This document shows, in pieces, positions 16,489-24,462 of a stretch of 53,617 bases of DNA (position 1 is the stretch's first letter; each line of letters starts with the position of its first letter). The translations under genes and the position numbers were made by a program. The notes beneath the pieces were generated by a model, which did no database searches, was not told where the DNA came from, and saw nothing but the letters and a program-made list of their open reading frames with translations. The stretch spans positions 1-53,617 of the forward strand of contig JAHEXV010000009.1 in NCBI GenBank assembly GCA_023251935.1, read 5' to 3'. The stretch is from a bacterium. GTDB taxonomy: Bacteria > Actinomycetota > Thermoleophilia > Solirubrobacterales > 70-9.

Positions 16489-18807
16489 GTGCGGCGCGTC
16501 ACCTTCTCGCGGAACTACACGCTCTCACTTTCGAGAACCTGCCGCTGCTACTGCAAGTACTGCGCCTTCGCCACCCACCGGGCGCACCTGTACACGCCGG
16601 ATCAGGTCGAGCGGCGGCTCGACGAGGCGGTGCGGCGAAACACCAAGGAACTGCTCGTCCTGACGGGCGAGCGGCCCGAGGTCAATCCCGCCGTCGCCGA
16701 GCGCCTCCGTGACCTCGGCCATCGGGACTTCGTCTCCTACGTCGTCTGGGCCTGCGAGCGCGCCCTGGAGCGCGGGCTCCTGCCCCATACGAACCTCGGC
16801 GTCCTCAGCGCCGCCGACCTGACACGGCTCCGCGAGGTGACGGCATCCCAGGGGCTGATGCTGGAGTCGATCTCGGAGCGGTTGATGGACACCGTCCACG
16901 CCGGCTCGCCGACCAAGCACCCGGCGCGTCGCCTCGAGACGATCGAGGCGGCGGGGCGGCTGCGGATTCCGTTCACGAGCGGGATCCTGGTCGGGATCGG
17001 CGAGACCGAGGAGGAGCGGATCGCCTCGCTCGAGGCGCTCGCGGAGGTCAACGGCCGCCACGGTCACATCCAGGAGGTCATCCTCCAGAACTTCGTCCCG
17101 CATCCGCGCTATTACGGCCGCGAAGTCGCCGAGATCGCCGACGAGGCGGCGCGGCAGCGGTGGGCCCGCGAAGCCGCGGAGGTATCCGGTGAGACAACGT
17201 CGCAAGGTGGGGGGGCAGGGGCTAGAGACGAAGTCCCGGTAGATGGGGAGGTGCCTGCCGCCACGTTGGAGCCCGAACCCGCCGGAAACGCAGCCGTAGG
17301 CGAGGCTTCCGGCGGAGGTGTTCTTCCCGGTTGGGCGACGCCGATCAGCTTGGACGACATGAAGCTGCTGGTTCGCGAGTGCCGGCGGCTGATGCCCGAG
17401 GTGGGGATCCAGATCCCGCCGAACCTCGCGGACTGGTGGGACGAGCTGGTCGCCGAGGGCGCTACCGACCTCGGCGGCCTGTCGGCGAACGGCGACCACA
17501 TCTCGCCGGAGCACGCCTTCCCCAGCCCGCACCAGGTGCGCAAGAGGCTTCAGCCGCGCGGCTACGCGCTCACCGAGCGTCTCTGCGCCTATCCCCAGTA
17601 CCTCGACCCGGGGTGGATGGAGCAGAGCGTCCTCGACGTCGTGAAGCTCAAGTACTGGAGCTTCATCCCTCGCCAGGGGTCGGGACGGCGCAACGGGCAA
17701 ACGGTCGCCCCGGACGTCGCCCCGCGGGCGATCGAGAAGGGGCGCCGGGGCGAGGCGCTGACCGAGGAGGAGACCGGCGCCCTGTTCGCCGAGACGCGCC
17801 CCGAGGTGATCGAGGAGATGCGGGTCGCCGCGGACGGGCTGAGGGCCGAGCTCGCCGGCGAGCGGGTCACCTTCGTGGTCAACCGCAACATCAACTTCAC
17901 CAACGTCTGCGTGGTCGGCTGCGCCTTCTGCGGCTTCGGACAGGGCCGCCGCTCCCCCGACGCCTACCACGTCGCCGAGGACGACTTCCAGGCCCGGGTG
18001 CAGGAGGCGGTCGACTACGGGGCCACCGAGATCTGTATGCAGGGCGGGATCCATCCCGACTACACGCTCGAGCGCTACGGCCGCTGGCTGCGGCTGGTCA
18101 AGGAGGTCGCGCCGCGGATCCATCTGCACGCCTACTCGCCGATGGAGATCCACTTCATGTGCGAGCGCTCCGGCAAGTCGCCGCGGGCCGTGTTCGACTA
18201 CCTGCTCGGCTGCGGTCTCGGGTCGACGCCGGGGACGGCTGCCGAAGTCCTGCACGACGGGGTCCGCACGAGGATCTCGCCCAACAAGCTCCCGGTCGCG
18301 CGCTGGGTGGAGATCATCGAGGCCTGCCACCGCTCGGGCCTTCGCTCGACGTCGACGGTGATGTTCGGCCACATCGAGGAGCCCGCGGAGTTGGCCCGTC
18401 ACATGCGGGTCGTGCGCGAGCTCCAGGAGCGCACAGGGGGGATCACCGAGTTCGTGCCGCTGTCGTTCATCCCCTTCAACACCCTGCTCGGCCGCACACA
18501 CGGGGTCGAGGAGATCTCCCGCGCCGAGAACCTCAAGCACACGGCCGCCTTCCGGCTGGCGCTCGGCAGGACGATCCCCAACCTGCAGGCGAGCTGGGTG
18601 AAGATGGGCCTCGATGCCGCCACCGAGAGCCTGCGCTGGGGGGTCAACGACCTCGGCGGCACGTTGATGGAGGAGAACATCTCCCGGATGGCCGGCTCCC
18701 ACCACGGCGTCCGCCTCGATCCACCCCAGCTGATCGCCGCCGCGCGCGAGGCGGGCCGTGAACCCGCCCAGCGCACGACCCTGTACGAGATCGTCGAAAC
18801 GTACTGA
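16489..18807 (+). CDS. fbiC: FO synthase, fused CofG-CofH (FbiC)
   Basis: A 772-residue double radical-SAM enzyme that makes FO, the deazaflavin ring of coenzyme F420, from tyrosine and a flavin-pathway uracil precursor. Each half has its CxxxCxxC Fe-S motif: C18/C22/C25 (CRCYCKYC) and C474/C478/C481 (CVVGCAFC). The CofG half continues with GILVGIGETEEER and IPPNLADWWDELVA; the CofH half has EICMQGGIHPDY, LHAYSPMEI and STVMFGHIEE. Between W225 and W282 there is a low-complexity linker (residues 233-281) with inverted repeats that looks like an in-frame insertion. It starts with GTG. The remaining F420 genes lie at 21.3-24.4 kb. Confidence 0.93.
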   Translation: MRRVTFSRNYTLSLSRTCRCYCKYCAFATHRAHLYTPDQVERRLDEAVRRNTKELLVLTGERPEVNPAVAERLRDLGHRDFVSYVVWACERALERGLLPHTNLGVLSAADLTRLREVTASQGLMLESISERLMDTVHAGSPTKHPARRLETIEAAGRLRIPFTSGILVGIGETEEERIASLEALAEVNGRHGHIQEVILQNFVPHPRYYGREVAEIADEAARQRWAREAAEVSGETTSQGGGAGARDEVPVDGEVPAATLEPEPAGNAAVGEASGGGVLPGWATPISLDDMKLLVRECRRLMPEVGIQIPPNLADWWDELVAEGATDLGGLSANGDHISPEHAFPSPHQVRKRLQPRGYALTERLCAYPQYLDPGWMEQSVLDVVKLKYWSFIPRQGSGRRNGQTVAPDVAPRAIEKGRRGEALTEEETGALFAETRPEVIEEMRVAADGLRAELAGERVTFVVNRNINFTNVCVVGCAFCGFGQGRRSPDAYHVAEDDFQARVQEAVDYGATEICMQGGIHPDYTLERYGRWLRLVKEVAPRIHLHAYSPMEIHFMCERSGKSPRAVFDYLLGCGLGSTPGTAAEVLHDGVRTRISPNKLPVARWVEIIEACHRSGLRSTSTVMFGHIEEPAELARHMRVVRELQERTGGITEFVPLSFIPFNTLLGRTHGVEEISRAENLKHTAAFRLALGRTIPNLQASWVKMGLDAATESLRWGVNDLGGTLMEENISRMAGSHHGVRLDPPQLIAAAREAGREPAQRTTLYEIVETY

Positions 18808-18837
18808 GCGCGCCCGAGCCCGAACCGGGGCGCGCCC

Positions 18838-18877
18838 ATCGAGTGCGGGGTTGGGGACCGTATGCGTACCGAATCGC
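18838..18877 (+). repeat. 40-bp direct repeat, left copy
   Basis: Matches 19781-19820 at 39 of 40 positions. It spans the DNA just upstream of the AbiEi-DUF559 gene and its first five codons, including the ATG. The core GGGGACCGTATGCGTACC is partly self-complementary (GTATGCGTAC). Confidence 0.9.
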
Positions 18878-19776
18878 GCCCTCGATGCCCCGACCTGGTC
18901 ATCGCGGCGCTCGCACGCCGCCAGCACGGGGTAGTGGCGAGGCGCGACCTGCTGCAGCGCGGAATCACGAGCCGGCAGATCAAGCTGCGCCTGCGCAACG
19001 GTCGGCTCCACGAAATCCACCGGGGCGTCTACCTCGTCGGACATGTGGTGATCACGGAGCATGGACGGGACATGGCCGCGCTGCTCGCCTGCGGCGCCGG
19101 CGCCACCCTCAGTCATCGAAGCGCCGCGTCGCTTTGGCAGTTGCTTCCGTACCCAGCCTCAGCCCGGGCCTGCGTCACGCTGCCGCCCGGGCGGAGCGTC
19201 GCGAGGCCCGGGATCGAGATTCATCGTGCGGCGATTCCAGGGTCAGATCTCCGTCGGCGAGCGCGGATGCCCCTCACAAGCCCGCCGCGGACGGTCCTTG
19301 ACCTCGCTGCTGAGCTCGATCTAGGCGATCTCGAGCGTCTTGTCGCGGAGGCCAACTACCGGCGCCTGGCCGGCGACGCCGAGCTCCGCGAGCAGCTCGA
19401 ACGCAACCCGGGCAAGCGAGGGACCACGGCCGTGAGGAAGGTCCTCGACCTGGTCGGCGGACCGAGGCGAACCCGCTCGCATGCGGAACGACAGATGCTC
19501 AACCTGCTTCGCCGGGCTGGAGTCGCTGGCTACGAAACGAATGCGCGGATCCATGGCTTCGAGGTGGACCTGCTGTGGCGCGAGCGTAGTTTCGCGGTCG
19601 AGATTGACGGCTACCGCGCCCACTCAGGCCGCCTGGCCTTCGAGCGGGATCGCCTCAAGATGGCCACGCTGAAGGCCCGCGGGCTTGAGGTGATGCCGAT
19701 CACGCCGCGCCAGCTGCGCGACGACCCCGAGGGGGTGGTGGCGAGGTTGCGCACGGCGCTCGAGCTGGCGGCCTGA
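18862..19776 (+). CDS. AbiEi-like winged-helix protein with C-terminal DUF559 endonuclease-like domain
   Basis: A 304-residue protein. The N-terminal domain (about 10-75) has the AbiEi antitoxin-like helix-turn-helix: RQHGVVARRDLLQRGITSRQ, then GRLHEIHRGVYLVG. The middle (80-190) is typical of this family (LSHRSAASLWQLLP, TSPPRTVLDLAA). The C-terminus (215-300) is a DUF559/Vsr-like nuclease fold: VDLLWRERSFAVEIDGYRAH, then FERDRLKMATLKARGLEVM. Such proteins occur in many copies in Actinobacteria; no AbiEii toxin partner is present. It is flanked by 40-bp direct repeats, the left one containing its start codon, which suggests it moved or was duplicated as a unit. Function unproven. Confidence 0.75.
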   Translation: MRTESRPRCPDLVIAALARRQHGVVARRDLLQRGITSRQIKLRLRNGRLHEIHRGVYLVGHVVITEHGRDMAALLACGAGATLSHRSAASLWQLLPYPASARACVTLPPGRSVARPGIEIHRAAIPGSDLRRRARMPLTSPPRTVLDLAAELDLGDLERLVAEANYRRLAGDAELREQLERNPGKRGTTAVRKVLDLVGGPRRTRSHAERQMLNLLRRAGVAGYETNARIHGFEVDLLWRERSFAVEIDGYRAHSGRLAFERDRLKMATLKARGLEVMPITPRQLRDDPEGVVARLRTALELAA

Positions 19777-19780
19777 AGAG

Positions 19781-19820
19781 ATCGAGTGCGAGGTTGGGGA
19801 CCGTATGCGTACCGAATCGC
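19781..19820 (+). repeat. 40-bp direct repeat, right copy
   Basis: Second copy of the repeat at 18838-18877, with one mismatch. It begins 4 nt after the DUF559 gene's stop and contains a stranded copy of that gene's start codon, now in frame with the alcohol dehydrogenase but not its likely start. Confidence 0.9.
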
Positions 19821-19852
19821 ACAGTGACGCCGGCCCCGGCGACAATGGGCCT

Positions 19853-20899
19853 ATGCGGGCGATGGTTCTCCACGGGCAGCGCGAGCCGCTTCGGCTGGAG
19901 GAGCGACCAGACCCGCGGCCCGGGCCCGGACAGGTCCAACTGGGGGTTCACGCCTGCGGTGTGTGTCGCACCGATCTCCACGTCGTCGACGGCGACCTGC
20001 ACGAGCCCAAGCTGCCCCTCGTCCCGGGGCATCAGATCGTCGGCACCGTTGAGGGAAGGGGGGAGGGGGCGGGGCGTTTCGCGGTCGGCCAGCGGGTGGG
20101 AGTCCCATGGCTTGGCTGGACCGATGGCGAGTGTCGCTACTGTCGCTCCGGGAGGGAGAACCTCTGCGAGCGCGCCCGGTTCACCGGCTACCAGCTCGAC
20201 GGGGGCTACGCCGAGACGGCGGTGGCGGATGAGCGCTACTGCTTCCCGATCCCCGATGGCTACCCGGACCTCCAGGCGGCGCCGCTGCTCTGCGCCGGGT
20301 TGATCGGCTACCGGTCGCTGCGGCTGTGCGGGGACGCGGCAACGCTCGGCCTGTTCGGCTTCGGGGCCTCCGCTCACATCGTCTGCCAGGTGGCCGTCCA
20401 CCAGGGACGCGAGGTCCATGCCCTGACCAGGCCCGGCGATCGCGAGACGCAGCGCTTCGCCCTCGAGCTGGGCGCCGCCTGGGCGGGCGACACCGAAGGG
20501 GGCTCGGAGGTTTCGGATCCCGTGGAGGCCCGCGTTCGCGCCGGACTCGAGGCCGCGATCATCTTCGCCCCGGCGGGCGAGCTCGTGCCGGTCGCGCTCG
20601 GCGCCGTGGCTCCGGGGGGAACGGTCGTCTGCGCGGGCATCCACATGAGCGACATCCCCTCGTTCCCGTACGAGATCCTCTGGGGCGAGCGGACGCTGCG
20701 CTCGGTCGCCAACCTGACCCGCGCCGACGGCGAGGAATTCATCGCCCTGGCGCCCCGGGTGCCGGTCAGAACGGAGGTCGCGGAATACCCGCTCGAGCGG
20801 GCGAACCAGGCGCTCGACGACCTGCGCGCCGGTAGGGTTCACGGCGCGGCGGTGCTGTCGATGGCAAACGCGCAAGCGGAGAGGAAGGCTGATGGCTGA
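19853..20899 (+). CDS. Zinc-dependent alcohol dehydrogenase-like oxidoreductase
   Basis: A 348-residue medium-chain dehydrogenase. Catalytic zinc ligands are visible as C38 (HACGVCRTDLH) and H60 (VPGHQIVG). The structural zinc lobe reads TDGECRYCRSGRENLC: C94, C97 and C105 are present but the first of the four ligands is D91 in place of cysteine. The nucleotide-binding loop LGLFGFGASAHI follows. The ATG at 19853 begins the conserved MRAMVLHGQREPL; the in-frame ATG at 19805 belongs to the repeat. It overlaps the cupin gene by 8 nt. The substrate is unknown. Confidence 0.85.
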   Translation: MRAMVLHGQREPLRLEERPDPRPGPGQVQLGVHACGVCRTDLHVVDGDLHEPKLPLVPGHQIVGTVEGRGEGAGRFAVGQRVGVPWLGWTDGECRYCRSGRENLCERARFTGYQLDGGYAETAVADERYCFPIPDGYPDLQAAPLLCAGLIGYRSLRLCGDAATLGLFGFGASAHIVCQVAVHQGREVHALTRPGDRETQRFALELGAAWAGDTEGGSEVSDPVEARVRAGLEAAIIFAPAGELVPVALGAVAPGGTVVCAGIHMSDIPSFPYEILWGERTLRSVANLTRADGEEFIALAPRVPVRTEVAEYPLERANQALDDLRAGRVHGAAVLSMANAQAERKADG

Positions 20900-21284
20900 C
20901 GTCACGGTGAAGCGGCTGGAGGAGTTCGACACGATCTTCGGAGGCGGCTTCCGCCGGGTCCGCGCCGGCCTCGGCGTGAGCTCGTTCGGGGTCGCTGTGA
21001 TGGACCTCCCGCCCGGCTTCGACCGCTACCCGGAGCACGACCACACCGGCGACGGGCAGGAAGAGGTCTACACCGTGCTGGCGGGGAGGGCGACCTTGAC
21101 CGTCGGTGGCACCGATCACGAGCTCGAGCCGGGGGTGTTCGCGCGGGTCGGGCCCGAGGAGACGCGCAAGATCACCACCGAGGACGAGGGGGCTCGGGTG
21201 CTGGCGATCGGAGGCTCCCCGGGGAGGGTCTACGCGGCGCCGGAGTACACCGAGGAGGGCCAGCCCGACCCGATCGCGAGCTGA
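20892..21284 (+). CDS. Cupin-domain protein
   Basis: A 130-residue single-domain cupin. The first cupin motif reads PEHDHTGDGQEEVYTVLAG, with two histidines and a glutamate as likely metal ligands, and the second is around ELEPGVFARVGPEETRKI, where the usual histidine is absent. Overlap with the dehydrogenase gene implies translational coupling. It could be a small metal-binding sensor or isomerase; function unassigned. Confidence 0.75.
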   Translation: MADVTVKRLEEFDTIFGGGFRRVRAGLGVSSFGVAVMDLPPGFDRYPEHDHTGDGQEEVYTVLAGRATLTVGGTDHELEPGVFARVGPEETRKITTEDEGARVLAIGGSPGRVYAAPEYTEEGQPDPIAS

Positions 21285-21317
21285 GCCGGGCCAGTCTCCG
21301 CTCCGCGGCCGCGGCCG

Positions 21318-22082
21318 CTAGCGGAACAGGTCGTCGGGCTCGGGGCGACGCAGTACCCGGGCGCCGGGACCGTGATCGGCGCTCACGAATCGCTCCAGGC
21401 CCCGAACCAGGCAGGCCGGCAGCCCCGACTCCTTGGTCCGGGTCAGATCCGCGGCTGCGGCCACCTGATCGGCGAGGGCGATCTCGGTGACCGCGAGCTC
21501 TCGCCCGGCTCGATCGCGCCGCCCGCGCCGGTCGTCGAGCGGCGTCAGCCCGGCGCAGCCGATCGCGACGTCGGTTTGACCCAGCCGCCACGGCCGGCCG
21601 AAGCTGTCGGCGATCACGACGGCGGGCGCGACTCCCGTGGCCGCGTCGAGCTCGACCCGGATTCGGCGCGCCGAGGCGTCCGGATCCTCAGGCAACAGCG
21701 TGACGCTGAGATCGCCGGGGACGTTGGAGGCGTCGATGCCGGCGTTGGCGCAGATCCAGCCGCCCCGCGTCTCGACGATCAGCACGCCCCGCTCGGCGCG
21801 GACCACGGCGCGACTCTCGCCCAGGATCAACTCGACCAGGCGCGGGTCCTTTCCGAGCCCGCTCGCCACCTCGCGGGCCCGACGCCCGGGCTCGACCAGC
21901 GCCAGATCGCGCACCCGGCCCTCGGCCTTCGAGACCACCTTCTGCGAGATGACGACGATGTCCCCGGCGTCCAGCTGCTCGCCCGCCGCCCCGATCGCCC
22001 CCCCGATCAGCGTCCCGAGCCGGTCGTGTGCCGCGATCTCGGGGAGGCCCGGGATCCCGATCAGCTCGACTCGCCAGTCCAT
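21318..22082 (-). CDS. cofE: Coenzyme F420-0:L-glutamate ligase
   Basis: A 254-residue protein of the CofE/FbiB N-terminal family, which adds glutamates to F420-0 using GTP. Family marks are GDIVVISQKVVSKAEGR (40-56), NAGIDASNVP (113-122) and VVIADSFGRPWRLGQTDVAI. There is no C-terminal nitroreductase-like domain as in mycobacterial FbiB, so the last reduction step of dehydro-F420 would need another protein. Its ATG overlaps the cofC stop (ATGA), making it the third gene of a cofD-cofC-cofE operon. Confidence 0.92.
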   Translation of the reverse strand: MDWRVELIGIPGLPEIAAHDRLGTLIGGAIGAAGEQLDAGDIVVISQKVVSKAEGRVRDLALVEPGRRAREVASGLGKDPRLVELILGESRAVVRAERGVLIVETRGGWICANAGIDASNVPGDLSVTLLPEDPDASARRIRVELDAATGVAPAVVIADSFGRPWRLGQTDVAIGCAGLTPLDDRRGRRDRAGRELAVTEIALADQVAAAADLTRTKESGLPACLVRGLERFVSADHGPGARVLRRPEPDDLFR

Positions 22083-22771
22083 CAGCTCGCCCGGCTTCGC
22101 AGGCGGCCGGAGCGCTCGAGCTCACCGGCGGTCTGCGGCGCGAGGTCGGGCTCGCGCTCCAAGGTCGCGGTCAGCTCATCGAGGTCGGCCGGCGTGTCCA
22201 GATCGAGCCCCAGCGAGTCGAGTCGCTCGATCTCCACGGCGAGGCCCGCCCTGCGTGCCCGCTGGGCGTGGCGGGCGCAGCTATCGGGCCCGAACGCTGG
22301 GCCGATCGCGTTGGGGGGCGCCAGAAGGAGCGCGTTCGTCCCGGTCCCGTGACGGTCGGGGACGATCGCCACCCGGCCCGATCGCTGGCGCCGCAGCGCC
22401 GCATCCAGCTCGGCGGGATCGAGCAGCGGACAGTCGCCCGGCAGCAGCACGGCGCACTCGGCGCCCAGAGCCCGCGCCCGCACGATCCCCAGCGTCGCCG
22501 CCTGCGAGTGCCCGAGGTCCTTCGGGTCGCGGAGGATCTCCAACCCCACGCCCGCCCCCGGAGCCCGCCGCAGGGCGATCCTCTCGGCTCGTCGCTCGCC
22601 GGTGACCACGATCACCCGGTCGACCTGCTCGGCTCGGCGGACGGCGGCGAGCACGTCGGCGAGCATCGCCCCGACCAGCGCGACCCGACCGCGGCGATCG
22701 AGCGCCTCGAGCAGCCGCTGCTTCGCGGCGCCGAAGCGCTTCACGGGGATGATCGCGATCGCGCCTCCCAC
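22082..22771 (-). CDS. cofC: 2-phospho-L-lactate/PEP guanylyltransferase
   Basis: A 229-residue nucleotidyltransferase of the CofC/FbiD family, which activates phospholactate or phosphoenolpyruvate with GTP for F420 side-chain assembly. It has the N-terminal IIPVKRFGAAKQRL (7-20), a central LGHSQAATLGI, VLLPGDCPLLDPAEL, and IVPDRHGTGTNALLLAPP. The GTG at 22771 is 5 nt after the cofD stop. Longer upstream open frames only overlap cofD and are ignored. The product feeds CofD, encoded just before it. Confidence 0.9.
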   Translation of the reverse strand: MGGAIAIIPVKRFGAAKQRLLEALDRRGRVALVGAMLADVLAAVRRAEQVDRVIVVTGERRAERIALRRAPGAGVGLEILRDPKDLGHSQAATLGIVRARALGAECAVLLPGDCPLLDPAELDAALRRQRSGRVAIVPDRHGTGTNALLLAPPNAIGPAFGPDSCARHAQRARRAGLAVEIERLDSLGLDLDTPADLDELTATLEREPDLAPQTAGELERSGRLRSRAS

Positions 22772-22776
22772 GCGTC

Positions 22777-23697
22777 TCAGCCCAGCGCGCGGGCGAATTC
22801 GAGGACACGCTCCGCGAGCGCGCGCCGGCCGTCCGCGCCGTCCATCAGGGTCGGACAGGAGGCGAGGGGAAGGTCGTCCGGGCCTGGATCGGGATCGTCG
22901 GCGTCGACGATCATCGCCTCGATCACCCCCACGTACAGCGATGCCGCCCCAGCCGCAGTCGCGGGCCGGCCGATCGAGGTCATGAACTTCTCGGTCGGTC
23001 CCTTGACCGCCCTGCCCGCGACGAACGGGCTGACGGCGAGCACGGGCGCTCCGGAGGCTGCGATCGCGTCTCGCATTCCGGGCACCGAGAGGATCGGCCC
23101 GATCGAGATCACCGGGTTGGACGGGCCGACGACGATCACCTCGGCGCCGGCGAGCGCATCGCGCACCTCGGCGGTGGGAGCCGCCGCATCGAGCCCCCGC
23201 ACCTCGACCCCCTCGATCGGCGGCTCCGATCGCCCGACGATCAGGTACTCCTGAAGGCCGACCCAGCCGCCTGGGGTGAGGATCATGGTCTCGACCCGCT
23301 CCTCGCACATCGGCAACACCGCGGCGGGCACCCCCAGTGCCTGGGCGATCTGACCCTGGGCGGCGGTCAAGGTGCCCCCCTCGGCGCGGAAATGGGTTCG
23401 GTACAGGCAGGTCGCAAGGTCGCGGTCGGAGAGCTGAAACCAGCCGGGAGCGCCCAGGCGCTCGATGCGCTCGTTGACCGTGAACGTGTCGCCTCGGATC
23501 CCCCAGCCGCGCTCCTCGTCGATCTCCCCCGCCAGCCAGTAGGTGATCAGGTCGGGGTCGGGGGAGACGTGAAGGCCGTGGACCCAGGTGTCGTCGGCGG
23601 TGTTGGCGATCACCGCCAGCTCGGAACCGACCAGCTCCTGCATCCCCGCCGCGAGCTTTGCCCCTCCGGTCCCCCCGGCCAGCAACGCGATTCGCAT
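22777..23697 (-). CDS. cofD: 2-phospho-L-lactate transferase (CofD/FbiA)
   Basis: A 306-residue protein that transfers the activated lactyl or phosphoenolpyruvyl group to FO. The N-terminus has the nucleotide-binding ALLAGGTGGAKLAAG (4-18), followed by VIANTADDTWVHGLHVSPD (29-47), which is diagnostic for the family. Later marks are VIVVGPSNPVISIGPIL and AVSPFVAGRAVKGPTEKFM. The ATG at 23697 is the first codon of the operon running to cofE. A 52-nt gap separates it from the F420 oxidoreductase gene on the same strand, so all four may be co-transcribed. Confidence 0.93.
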   Translation of the reverse strand: MRIALLAGGTGGAKLAAGMQELVGSELAVIANTADDTWVHGLHVSPDPDLITYWLAGEIDEERGWGIRGDTFTVNERIERLGAPGWFQLSDRDLATCLYRTHFRAEGGTLTAAQGQIAQALGVPAAVLPMCEERVETMILTPGGWVGLQEYLIVGRSEPPIEGVEVRGLDAAAPTAEVRDALAGAEVIVVGPSNPVISIGPILSVPGMRDAIAASGAPVLAVSPFVAGRAVKGPTEKFMTSIGRPATAAGAASLYVGVIEAMIVDADDPDPGPDDLPLASCPTLMDGADGRRALAERVLEFARALG

Positions 23698-23749
23698 CAG
23701 CGCCCTCGCGAGACCAGGCGGGGCGCCGCGGCGATCGGCTCGGCGGTCA

Positions 23750-24436
23750 TCACTCCCAGGGATCCCCTCCCGGCAGGCCGGTGATCCGGATCCCCGCGTG
23801 GGCCTTGTAGCGGGCGTTGATCGAGATCAGAAGCGGGGTGATCTGCTCGACGATCCGCGCCGCCTCGAGCGCTCCGGCGTTGACAGCCCGCAGGCCCGGG
23901 ATCCGCTCCACGATTCGCGCGACCCTGGCCTTGTCGGCCTTGCGATCGCCGCAGATCAGGATGTCCTCGTCGAGCTCCGCCTCCGGGTCGCCGAGCATCT
24001 GCGCGCTCACGGTGTGCAGAGCGGCGACGACGCTCACCCCTTCCGGGACCATCTCCTCAGCCTGCTGCGCGGCCGAACCCTGCCAGACGCCCAGCGAGCG
24101 GGTGGCCTTCCCGCTCACGGCGGCCGCGGTGGGGACCGTGCAGTCGACCAGGAGCTGCCCCGGCTCCAACGCATCGCGGAGGTTGTTCAGGTTCTCGGAC
24201 TGGGCTCGGAAGGGAACGGTGAGGAAGACGACCGGCCCCCGCCGCGCCGCGTCGGCATTGCCCGACCCCTCGGCCTCGGCGCCGGGCACCGCCTCCGTCA
24301 GGCGCTCCACGGCCTGCTCGGCGCGCTCCGGACTTCGCGAGCCGATCACGACAGGCTCGCCGGCCCTGGCCAGTCGCATCGCCAGGCCCCAGCCGAGCGC
24401 CCCGGTGCCGCCGATGATCGGGATTGGCTCCGACAT
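23750..24436 (-). CDS. npdG: NADPH-dependent F420 reductase
   Basis: A 228-residue two-dinucleotide-binding protein of the Fno/NpdG family, which exchanges hydride between NADPH and F420. The N-terminal PIIGGTGALGWGLAMRLARAG (6-26) is the nucleotide-binding turn, and GSRSPERA is the phosphate-recognition loop. VVFLTVPF and ALHTVSAQML are family marks. It heads the cofDCE gene group. Its ATG lies 8 nt from a TATGCT box inside the palindrome at 24440-24459, so it likely has a leaderless mRNA from a promoter shared with the divergent SDR gene. Confidence 0.88.
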   Translation of the reverse strand: MSEPIPIIGGTGALGWGLAMRLARAGEPVVIGSRSPERAEQAVERLTEAVPGAEAEGSGNADAARRGPVVFLTVPFRAQSENLNNLRDALEPGQLLVDCTVPTAAAVSGKATRSLGVWQGSAAQQAEEMVPEGVSVVAALHTVSAQMLGDPEAELDEDILICGDRKADKARVARIVERIPGLRAVNAGALEAARIVEQITPLLISINARYKAHAGIRITGLPGGDPWE

Positions 24437-24439
24437 GCC

Positions 24440-24459
24440 GGCGCAGCATATGCTGCGCC
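24440..24459. promoter_or_regulatory. Perfect 20-bp palindrome, apparent symmetric bidirectional promoter
   Basis: GGCGCAGCATATGCTGCGCC fills most of the 26-nt gap between two divergent genes. TATGCT occurs once on each strand (24449-24454 plus, 24450-24445 minus), and each copy is exactly 8 nt from its start codon, matching leaderless TANNNT promoters elsewhere in the window. It may also be an operator for a dimeric regulator. No Shine-Dalgarno can fit on either side. Confidence 0.6.
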
Positions 24460-24462
24460 CCG

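Noticed and set aside
16525-19116. 863-codon open frame on the minus strand opposite fbiC
   Set aside because: It is the antisense shadow of a GC-rich gene: composition is His/Arg/Leu/Val-rich with no recognisable domain, while the plus strand encodes a full radical-SAM protein.
18862-19776. Complete AbiE toxin-antitoxin pair
   Set aside because: Only the AbiEi-like winged helix is present, fused to DUF559; no AbiEii nucleotidyltransferase gene adjoins it.
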